A DNA stretch of 64,000 nucleotides. Source: Arcuatula senhousia. Its lineage: Eukaryota > Mollusca > Bivalvia > Mytilida > Mytilidae. Shown one piece after another: positions 55,660 to 64,000 of the stretch (within the stretch, counting starts at the first letter, position 1; the number at the start of each line of letters is the position of its first letter). The notes beneath the pieces were generated by a model. It did not search any database. It was not told where the DNA came from and saw nothing but the letters and a program-made list of their open reading frames with translations. Location: NCBI GenBank assembly GCA_963971305.1, contig OZ020306.1:39577512-39641511 (forward strand), written 5' to 3'. The position numbers and the translations under genes are program-made.

Positions 55660-57627
55660 AAACGATGTCTGCCCCATTTCCGCAAACAGTTCTAAGTTCA
55701 AAGGGCCATTACTCCCACAAAAATTTGAGGATAAAAATTTCCTGGTCATATGCACATCTATCATGTCCTTCCTATTTACGACGTTTCATTGAATTCGGAT
55801 CAGAAATTATAGAGGAGTTGGGCTGACAAGGTGATAAGTGAGGATATTAAGCAATTTTCTAAGTTCAAAGGGCCATAACTCCCACATAATTTGAGGATAA
55901 CAATTTCCTGGTAATGTGCACAACTACATATGGTGTCCTTCCTATGTATCTAGTTTCATTGAATTTGGTTCAATAGTTTCAGAGGAGTTGAGCTGACAAG
56001 ATGATAAATGGGGATATTCAGCAATTTTCTAAGTTAAAAGGGCCATAACTCCCACATAAATTTGATGATCAAAATTTCCTGGTAATATGCACAACTATAT
56101 ATGGTGAACTTCCTATATACCAAGTTTCATTGAATTCAGTTCAGTAGTTTCAGAGGAGTTGCACTGACAAGATGATAAATGAGGATTTTCAGCAATTTTC
56201 TAAGTTCAAAGGGCCATAATTCCCCCAAAAATTTGGGGATAAGAATTTTCTGGTAATATGCACAACGACATATTATGTACTTCCTATGTACAAAGTTTCA
56301 TCGAACTCAGTTCTGTAGTTTGAGAGAAGTTGCGCTGACAAGATTATAAATGAGGATTATAAGTAATTTTCTAAGTTCAAAGGGCCATAGCTCCCACATG
56401 AGCCACAGGATGGCCCTCCCGTTCTTGGAATATCATTGACCCTCAATGTGTATTACCTGGGATATGGACCTTTACCAAGAAATTGATCAAAAGTGTTCAT
56501 GTGTAAAATATAGGTCGCTGTGACCTTATTTCTGGTGGGTGGTGCCATGTACCAAGACTCATCGAGTAGTGAAATATTATTGACCCCCAACATGTAGTAT
56601 TCAAGATATGGACCTTAACCAGCACCTTAACCAAAGTCATTCATGCGTAAAATATAGGTCACAATGACCTCATTTCTAGTGGATGGTGTCACCTTACCCA
56701 AGACACATCTAGCGGTGAAATATCATTGACCCCTAACATCTAGTATCCAAATTATGGACCTTAACCAAGAACTTAACCGAAGTCATTCATGCATAAAATA
56801 TAAATCACAGTGACCTAATTTTTATTGGGTGGTGTCATGTTACCCAAGACACATCTAGTGGTGAAATACCATTGACCATCAACATGTAGTATCTGAGATA
56901 TGGACCTTAACCAAGAACTTAACCAAAGTCATTCATGCGTAAAATATAGGTCACAGTGACCTAATTTCTAGTGGGTGGTGTCACCTGACCTAAGACACAT
57001 CTAGTAGTGAAATATCTTTGACCCCCAACATCTAGTATCCAAGTTATGGACCTTAACCAAGAACTTAACCAAAGTGGTTCATGCATAAAATATAGGTCAC
57101 ATTGACCTAATTTCTAGTGGGTGGTGTAGCCCTACCCAAGACCCATCTGGTAGTGAAATATCATTGACCCCCAACATCTAGTATCCAAGTTATGGACCTT
57201 AACCAAGAACTTAACCGAAGTCGTTCATGCATAAAATATAGGTCACAGTGACCTAATTTCTAGTGGGTGGTGTAGCCCTACCCAAGACCCATCTGGTGGT
57301 GAAATATCATTGACCCACAACATCTAGTATCCGAGTAATGGACCTTAACCAAGAACTTAACCAAAGTGTTACGGACGTACGTACGTACGTACGTACGGAC
57401 GGAGGGACGGACAAGGGTAAAACTATATGTCCGATCCACATACGTGGTCGGGCCATAAAAATTAATGTGCACAACTAAATATGGAGTACTTCCTATATAC
57501 AAAGTTTCATTGAATTTGGTTCAGTAGTTTCAGCGAGTTGCACTGAATAATTTTGTGTGGACAAGACGGATGGACGACATGACAAAAACAAAGTGTCTCC
57601 CCACAAAAGTGGGGGGAAACATAATTC
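55660..57627 (+). mobile_element. family I element interrupted by D4
   Basis: Four to five ~170-bp units carry TTCTAAGTTCAAAGGGCCAT AACTCCCACA, ATTTCCTGGTAATATGCACA, TTTCATTGAATTCGGTTCAG and GAGGAGTTGCACTGACAAGA. The I sequence stops at CTCCCACAT (56399) and resumes at TTAATGTGCACAACTAAATA (57462). It ends GGACAAGACGGATGGACGAC with the hairpin GTGTCTCCCCACAAAAGTGG closing GGGGAAACAT. About 25 bases of the I unit are missing at the D4 junction. Confidence 0.75.
56400..57461 (+). mobile_element. family D element D4 with (GTAC)n
   Basis: Starts at GAGCCACAGGATGGCCCTCC, lacking the first ~18 bases seen in D1 and D2. Seven ~147-bp cores follow. The microsatellite at 57371-57412 reads ACGGACGTACGTACGTACGT then ACGGACGGAGGGACGG, so a block of ACGG has become self-complementary ACGT. 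The end hairpin CGATCCACATACGTGGTCGG is intact. Confidence 0.9.
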
Positions 57628-58560
57628 CTCTACTAATTGGAATTGCTGAGATATGCACTTTTACCAAAACTTTAACCTGAGTCATTCATGCAGAAAATAC
57701 AGATCAAGGTGACCTTATTTTAATATGTATGCTAATTTCAAGATGTACCCACTGACCCAATATCATCTCTTGTATTTGCTGAAATGTGGACCCTAACCAA
57801 AACTCAAACCTGAATCATTCATCTAGAAAATGTAGGTCAAAGTGACCTTATTTGGTACTGATGTTCAGTTACTGAAATACTGACAACCAAAACTTTACCT
57901 GAGTCATTCATGCGAAAAATGTAGGTCAAGGTTACCTAATTTTGGTACGGATGTTAGCTACTATCCAAGATGTGCCCACTGACCCAATATCATCTCTCTA
58001 TCACTTGCAGTTACTGAGATATGGACCTTATCAAAAACTTTAACCTAAGTAATTCATGCTGAAAGTGTAAGTCAAGGTGACCAAATTTTGGTACAGATGC
58101 TGATTACCCACTGACCCAATATCATCTCTCCTAACTTACAGTTACTGAGATATGGACCTCAACCAAAACTTTAACCTTAGTCATTCATGCAGAAAATATG
58201 ATCGAGGTCATTTAATATGGTATGAATGCTGGTTACTATCCAAGATGTAACAATTGACCAAATATCATCTCTCTATCACTTGCAGTTACTGAGATATGGA
58301 CCTTAACCAAAATTTTACCCTGAGTCATTTATGCAAAAAATATAGGTCAAGGTAACATACATGTAATTTTGGTAGTGATGCTGACCACCATCAAAGATGT
58401 ACCCATTGACCAAATATCATCCCTTTATGATGTTTTGTTCCCAAGTTATTGACAAAACAAAAACAATTAAGTACATAGGAATGAATGAAAGAACAAACAA
58501 ACAAACCAAACGCTTTATCACCCTCCCCAAATCCATTGAGGATAACAAGTGTTTATAAAA
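57628..58560 (+). repeat. family H array, distant relative of D
   Basis: Six ~150-bp units carry GAGATATGGACCTTAACCAA, AACTTTAACCTGAGTCATTC ATGCAGAAAAT, AGGTCAAGGTGACC and CCAATATCATCTCTCTATCA. The layout and many words parallel the D core, but the units are far more diverged from each other. It ends near CCCTCCCCAAATCCATTGAG with a weak pairing to ATAACAAG. It lies directly after the I element. Confidence 0.75.
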
Positions 58561-58933
58561 TATATAGTCCATACTTTACAGTTTTACCAATGTCAATAAT
58601 AAGATATTACTCTAGCAGGGTTAGAGTGCTTGTCAAACATCTATTGTTTTAAATATTAAGTTTGTTTAACCTGGTTTTATCATTATGTAATAAAATATGT
58701 TCTGTACCCATTTAATATTTGGATAGGGGTAGGATTTTAAAACCATCCTACAACAATAAATAAAAGGCCACACTTGCAAACTGCTACTGTTACTAGTAAA
58801 CACGATGTGCAAGTTGAAAGCATAAATGACTTTTTGTATAGGGATTCTGGCAATGAAACTGTTTCCAGATAATGAGGAGGATTTTGAATTTGACCAAATG
58901 AAGCAGTAAATAACTATCTTATAAATAAACTGT
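58561..58933. other. unassigned AT-rich spacer
   Basis: Nothing recognised. Confidence 0.3.
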
Positions 58934-60514
58934 TAACACAGAGACATGTCTCGCCTGTCGCAACTGGACACAGTATAAAATGAAGTAAAAATCCTCCTTA
59001 AACTGATCTTAACTGATGCTTAAAGCAGCTGCATACCAAATATAAATGGTGAACCATAACTGCTTTATATAAAACACTCATGACATAAGTAAAAAGTTAA
59101 AAAGTGTAAAATCTCAAAGTCAGTAGACTGTGACTGCAGGATCATACAGATAAAATACTTTTGAAATTGATCTGTACTAATGCTAATGCAAGTGCATAAC
59201 CAATATCAATGATGTACCATAACGGCTTCATGTTAAACAGACGTAAGAAAAAAGGTTAACCTCGGCCAAATCAGTGTAAAATTTCAAAGTCAGTAGACCG
59301 TGACTGCAGAAGCATACAGATAAAATACTTTTGAAATTGATCTTACTGATGCTAATGCAAGTGCATAACCAATATCAATGATGTACCATAACTGCTTCAT
59401 GTTAAACAGACGTAAGAAAAAAGGTTAACCTCGGCCAAATCGGTTTAAAATTTCAAAGTCGGTAGACCGTGACTGCAGAAGCATATAGATGAAATGCTTT
59501 TGAAATTGATCTGTACTAATGCTAATGCAAGTGCATGTATACCAAATATCAATGGTGAACCATAACTGCTTCATGTTAAACAGACGTAAGAAAAAAGATT
59601 AACCTCGGCCAAATCAGTGTAAAATTTCAAAGTCAGTATACCGTGACTGCAGGAGCATACAGATGAAATGCTTTTGAAATTAATCTGTACTAATGCTAAT
59701 GCAAGTGCATACCCAATATCAATGGTGAACCATACTTGCTTCATGTTAAACAGACTTAAGACAAGAGGCTCCCCGGAGCCTTAATCGCTAACCTGGTCTT
59801 GATGTCAACCCTATATTTTGTAGAGCTAAATGAGCTGAACATTTAAGCAAGCAACAGTTTTTCTTTATCTACTATAGTTTTCATTCTATAGGCCAAAAAC
59901 ACGAAAAACCGTTATTTTAGGGGCCGTAACCCCTATAAGGAGTCATCTGACAACTTCGACCCTATGGAGACTTTTGTAGAGCTTTATGCGCTGAACATTT
60001 AAGCAAGCAACAGCTTTCTCTATCTGCTATAGTTTTCATTCTAAAGCCAAAAACATGAAAAAGGTTATTTTAGGGGCCGTAACCCCTATTAAGGATCATC
60101 TGACAACTTCGATCCTATTAAGACTTTGGTAGAGCTAAATAAACTGAACATTTAAGCAAGCAACAGCTTTTCTCCATCTGCTATAGTTTTCATTCTATAG
60201 GCCAAAAACATGAAAAAGGTTATTTTAGGGGCCGTAACCCCTATTAAGGGTCATCTGACAACTTCGATCCTATTGAAACTTTAGTAGAGATAAATGAACT
60301 GAACATTTAAGCAAGCAACAGCTTTTCTCTATCTGCTATAGTATTCTCTCTATAGGCCAAAAACATGAAAAAACATTATTTTAGGGGCCGTAACCCCTAT
60401 AAGGGGTCATCTGACAACTCGACCCTATGGAGACTTTTGTACAGCTAGATTAGCTGAACATTTAAGCAAGCAACAGCTTCTCTCTATGTGCAATAGTTTT
60501 CATTCCATAGGCCA

Positions 60515-62332
60515 ATAAAAAGCTATGCCGAGCGCAGCATGATACGACCGCAACATGTTGAACACTGTACGTTTGAGGCCCAATATGGATAGTCTATTGC
60601 TTTGGTCACATGCAGCCCATGGTGGACTTACAAAGCTTTTTGACACAGGCACCCTGTGGTTGACTTTAAAATGCACATTTGACACATATATATTTACAAT
60701 AACATCTAATAGAAAAGTCTTATATTAATTGACATGTTTGGTTCTTTTTGACTCCTTTTTTTCAAAATAAAAAGTTAAAAATTATTGCAAATCTGATTGA
60801 AAAATACGGGTAGGGATTTTCACGTTGATTCCAATGAAAAAAAGATTTTGAAAATCTGACGAAAAAATAAAAAGTTGATATTATAAGTGTGGCATGTCTT
60901 CGGCCCCCTGCAGCAATGTAAAGGTACAATATATTTTCAAACCATGGACACAGTTATGTGACTGAATTCAATGAGCAATTCAACAAAAAAGAATTTTCAA
61001 AATCGAATGAATAATAAACATTCTAAAACATTTTTGTCAATGCACCTGTTTTATCCCCTTTTAGCCCTTTTTTCTAAAACAATAGGAGCCACAAACCCCA
61101 AATACAGTATCAACCTTCCTTGAGTGGATATAACCATCATATTAAAACTTCATAACAATTGGCTGGTCCACTACAGCTAAATTTATTTACCTAGACAAAC
61201 TTTAAATAAAAATGGCGTTTTTTGCCTCTTTGACCCCTAATTTCTTGAAAATGGTTAGAGATATTGCAAATCTGATTGAAAAACACAGGCAGGGATTTTC
61301 ACAAGGATTCCAATGAAAAAAAGATTTTCAAAATCGGACCACAAATAAAAAAGATGATTTTTGGGGTGTGGCCCCTTTTTGGCCCCCTGTAGCAATGTAA
61401 CGGTGCAATATATATTAAAACCATTGACACATTTAGTTGACATAATTTTATGAGGAATTTAAGGTTAGTGAGGACACCTGACCCCAAAAATAATGCCGAA
61501 TTTAAAATGTCCAATTTTTTTATATATTAGTATTAGGTATATACTATATCTACTAAATATTGGACCCTCTTTCCAGGCTTGTTTTCCCAAAATTTAGGCT
61601 CAAAGTTTTCCCAAATTACTATAGATTATATAGGGAAGGCCAAATAATGAGCATGAAATCCTGTCACAGGAAAAATCCACGAATTTAAATTTTATTTTTA
61701 TTTGATAAAAATCAATGAAATACAATATATTTTGAAATAAAACAATAAAAACTGGGGGTCACCAGCTTACTTTTCTATCTACAAAACAAATCTTTGTACT
61801 TTTTTGGCCATTTTTCAAGAGGATTATCTCCCTTGTTTTATTTGAAAATTTAATTTATGAAGGAATGGTTGTTTTATTTGTGTTAAAATTAATTTATTTT
61901 GATAAAGTTTTATTAAATAAAACTATTTAACACAAGTTGAAAGGTATTTGTGACATTTGCACTTGTTTTTTTGCATTTTTAGCTGTTTTTGGTCAGATGA
62001 CAGATGTCCTCACTAACCTTAATAAAAAAAGAATTTTCCATATCAAATGAATAATAAACATTTTACAACAGTTTTGTCAAAACACCCGTTTTAGCCCCTT
62101 TTGGCCCTTTTTTCTTAAATGGTAGGGGCCACAAACTCCAAATACAATACCAACCCTCCTTAAGTGGTAACAAACATCATATCAAAATTTCATAACAATT
62201 GGTCAATATTTACTCAAGTTATAGCACGGAAACCGAATGTCTACAGACGACGACGACGAAAACGCCAACGCCAACGACAACGACATCGCCATAACATTAT
62301 ACGATCGCAAAAATTTTGCGGTCGTATAAAAA
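60515..62332 (+). mobile_element. family B element B6, inside A6
   Basis: Runs from ATAAAAAGCTATGCCGAGCG to GCAAAAATTTTGCGGTCGTA TAAAAA. The cores are of B1/B2 type. The microsatellite reads ACGACGACGACGAAAACGCC AACGCCAACG. A TTAA-flanked MITE (61463-62018) sits inside one core. Confidence 0.9.
61463..62018. mobile_element. 556-bp TTAA-flanked MITE, inside B6
   Basis: The terminal inverted repeats GGTTAGTGAGGACA are perfect over 14 bp and extend as YCTG. TTAA occurs on both sides (61459-61462 and 62019-62022). Removing one TTAA and the element restores GAATTTAATAAAAAAAGAAT, matching the B core phrase GAATTCAATAAAAAAAGAAT at 42655 apart from one base. TTAA duplication is the hallmark of piggyBac-type insertion, though the terminal GGTT differs from the usual CCC start. 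There is no ORF of note. Confidence 0.88.
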
Positions 62333-63172
62333 CATGAAAAAACATTATTTCAGGGGCCGTAACTCCTATAAGGGGTCATCTGACAACTTTGACCCTATGG
62401 AGACTTTTATAGAGCTAAATGAGCTGAACATTTAAGCAAGCAACAGCTTTTCTCTATCTGCAATAGTTTTCATACTATAGGGCAAAAACATGGAAAAAAC
62501 GCTATTTTTCACCTTTAAGGGGCTGTAACCTGACAACTTTGACCCTATGGAGACTTTTGTAGAGCTAATTGAGCTGAACATAAGGTGGCATCAGATTTCA
62601 TCTATCTCTTGTACTTTTTGATTTACAAGCCAAAAACAGTAGTCTGACCCCCCTGGTCTATTTTTAGCATTGGCGGCCATGTTTTTCAACGAATCAAAAA
62701 TCCCCACATCAGTACTGTGGGGGATACCCTAAAGTACCACCAGACCAAATTTGGTTTGAATCTGTGCAGTGGTTTCAGATGAGAAGAAGTTTGAAGAAAA
62801 GTTAAAGACGACGGACGACGACGACGGACGCCAAGTGATGGCAATAGCTCACATGGCCTTTGGCCAGGTGAGCTAAAAAAAGGTTAACCTTGGCAAAATC
62901 AGTGTAAAATTTCAAAGTCAGTAGACTGTGCATGCAGGAGCATACAGGAGAAATCCTTTTAAAACTGATCTGTACTGATGCTGATGCAACTGCATACCAA
63001 ATATCAATGGTGTAACATAACTAGTTCACATAAAACAGACTTAAGCAAAAACTTTAACCAATTGTAGACACCGCCGCCGTCGCCGCCGGAATCACCATAC
63101 CTAAGTCTCGCCTTTTGCGACATTCGTCGCAGGCGAGACAAAAATATTCCTTTAAGAAATTATTATGATTCT

Positions 63173-63189
63173 GATATATATATATATAT
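63173..63189 (+). repeat. (TA)n run
   Basis: About eight TA units just after the E6 end. Confidence 0.9.
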
Positions 63190-63355
63190 GTTACAGTTAA
63201 AAGGTGAAAATCAGGAATCATGTACTCATGTGCAGATCAAGATTTTTCTCAAAATAGAGAAGTTAAGTTATATTGCTGGCCCAATACAGGAAAAACCTTC
63301 AAAAAGACCAACGCATAATACAATGAAATGGAAAAAGAAAAAAAAATATGAAGAA

Positions 63356-63785
63356 CAAGAACAGAATTCCTTGGATCCCAGCCAAGTGACAAAAAAATTT
63401 TAGTTAGCCCCCCTAAACAGGAAATAGATAAGGGACAGACCTGGAAACGCATCCGAACATATGGGACCCCTTCCTTAAGCTGCATACTAAAAATCAAAAG
63501 CCTACAAATAGTAATAGCTGCGAAATCTGTTACGAAAAATATTTTTCCATTTTGATCCTTTAAAAATTCTAAGTCGGATCATTAAACAGGAAGTAGGTAA
63601 GTGAAAGACCTGAAAACACATCCCATCATATGTGACCCCTACCTTAAGCTGCATACCAAATATCAAAAGCTTGTGATTTATATTTTGAGAAATCTGTTAC
63701 AAAAAAAGTGTGATGGACGTATGGATGCACACAAGCACGCGCAGCATTTCTATGTCCCTGCTCCGCATTGCGGCAGGGGACAAAA
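63356..63785 (+). mobile_element. family N element N2, two core units
   Basis: The start AGAACAGAATTCCTTGGATC is followed by two units (AAACAGGAAATAGATAAGGG, GACCTGGAAACGCATCC, AGCTGCATACCAAATATCAA). Then GATGGACGTATGGATGCACA and the hairpin TATGTCCCTGCTCCGCATTG closing CGGCAGGGGAC. One core fewer than N1. Confidence 0.8.
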
Positions 63786-63894
63786 TCATCTATTTATACT
63801 GTCATTCAAAATTTGAGTAGGTATATCAAAACTTGCTCGCTGTAGGCCCCAAGGTCTGATAGAAAAACAAAACTGTTTGCACCTAGTTACTTAC

Positions 63895-63993
63895 CTTTCT
63901 TTTCACAACATTTAGGCCAGATAAAACACCGGAGTACGAGAAAAACTGGAACTTCTACAAAACCTGCTACAATATACACTGGAGAGGTCTTCT
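63895..63993 (-). CDS. internal exon encoding a membrane-spanning segment
   Basis: On the minus strand, TTTTCAG at the window edge is followed by an open frame to a full-consensus donor GTAAGTAAC at 63894. The exon is 99 bp, phase 1-1. The peptide begins KTSPVYIVAGFVEVPVFLVL and continues RCFIWPKCCEKK. The stretch from about VYIVAG to FIW is long and apolar enough to span a membrane once, though it contains one Glu, one Arg and one Pro. The Cys pair and Lys/Glu run just after it look like an inner-face juxtamembrane segment. A symmetric phase-1 exon holding only the membrane segment is common in single-pass receptors. The ligand-binding part must lie beyond the window. Acceptors in matching phase lie at 47516, 20167 and 11253. 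The family is not recognised. If the TTTTCAG is not the acceptor, the frame simply extends past the edge. Confidence 0.6.
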
Positions 63994-64000
63994 CTGAAAA
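63994..64000 (-). promoter_or_regulatory. candidate splice acceptor at the window edge
   Basis: The minus strand reads TTTTCAG, ending at 63994. The rest of the polypyrimidine tract is outside the window, so the call is partial. Confidence 0.4.

Larger units (their letters stand above)
59761..62875 (+). mobile_element. family A element A6, inside E6
   Basis: Starts ACAAGAGGCTCCCCGGAGCC. Four to five cores run to 60514, where B6 interrupts within the phrase CATAGGCCAAAAACATGAAA. The A array resumes at 62333 with CATGAAAAAACATTATTTCA. The A 3' domain follows (GGTGGCATCAGATTTCATCT, ACAGTAGTCTGACCCCCCTG), then ACGACGGACGACGACGACGG and the hairpin AGCTCACATGGCC-TTT-GGCCAGGTGAGCT. Confidence 0.9.
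58934..63144 (+). mobile_element. family E element E6, host of a four-level nest
   Basis: The E start (TAACACAGAGACATGTCTCG CCTGTCGCAACTGG) is followed by ~172-bp units with ACCTCGGCCAAATCAGTGTA, AAATTTCAAAGTCAGTAGAC CGTGACTGCAG, ATACAGATGAAATGCTTTTG and CTAATGCTAATGCAAGTGCA. The array breaks at CAGACTTAAG (59760) and resumes at AAAAGGTTAACCTTGGC (62876 on). Rejoining the two sides restores the unit phrase GTAAGAAAAAAGGTTAACC. The E end is CGCCGCCGTCGCCGCCGG with the hairpin GTCTCGCCTTTTGCGACATT, CGTCGCAGGCGAGAC, then AAAAAT. Confidence 0.88.

Noticed and set aside
1..64000. Search for tRNA, rRNA, snRNA and intact transposase, reverse transcriptase or Rep/helicase genes
   Set aside because: No cloverleaf with A and B boxes, no rRNA-like segment, and no frame above 136 codons or catalytic motif of these enzymes was seen by eye. 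Every mobile element here appears non-autonomous.

Overview
This is a eukaryotic window, AT-rich, with no operons, no rRNA or tRNA and no ORF long enough to be an intact gene or transposase. It looks like gene-poor intronic and intergenic DNA from a bivalve mollusc, most likely a mussel (Mytilidae). That placement rests on the style of its repeats: dispersed elements carrying ~150-180 bp tandem cores, ACGG/GAC-type microsatellites and an end hairpin. It is an inference and was not checked by search.

Gene content: the only coding signals I can support are short exon-like segments, nearly all on the minus strand. At the right edge (63895-63993) is an exon encoding a membrane-spanning segment followed by a Cys/Lys juxtamembrane stretch. 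A phase-consistent chain on the same strand (11190-11253, 9648-9713, 7674-7742, 6917-7220) encodes a Lys/Glu/Pro-rich tail that ends in a stop. Between them lie exon-like terminal segments, each with a stop (47461-47516, 31643-31696, 20112-20167), and further internal candidates (27982-28069, 13686-13767, 10935-10973). The simplest reading is one large minus-strand gene for a single-pass membrane protein, with ~57 kb of repeat-filled introns and possibly alternative cytoplasmic tails. The links between exons are inferred from splice phase only. I do not recognise the protein family.

Repeats: at least half of the window is repeat. I label families by letter. A: ends in a GCTCACC...GGTGAGC hairpin, ~157-165 bp core. 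B: starts ATAAAAAGCTACGCCGAGCG, ends in a GCGGTCGTATAAAAA hairpin. C: ends in a CCTGC...GCAGG hairpin. D: ~147 bp core with ACGG run. E: GTCTCGCCTGC start, GCAGGCGAGAC end. G, H, I, J, K, N, O, P, Q, R and S are others of the same build. Almost all share one plan: a 5' end matching one arm of a 3' terminal hairpin, then a tandem core, a short GAC/ACGG-type microsatellite, the hairpin, and an A-rich end. This fits what is described for bivalve pearl-type and Helentron-related non-autonomous elements. Classical short inverted-repeat elements (MITEs) are also present, several with exact target-site duplications.

Layout: 1-5 kb, family A edge and a 535-bp direct duplication around a B/F chimera. 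5-14 kb, tail exons mixed with MITEs, K, A and D elements. 14-28 kb, mostly unique AT-rich DNA with small MITEs. 28-43 kb, N, B, E, P, O, C, A and D elements, often nested. 43.8-47 kb, a TTAA-flanked 3.1-kb element holding an E array. 47.5-58.5 kb, D, B, G, J, A, I and H. 58.9-63.1 kb, a four-level nest (E containing A containing B containing a TTAA MITE). 63.4-64 kb, an N element and the membrane-segment exon.
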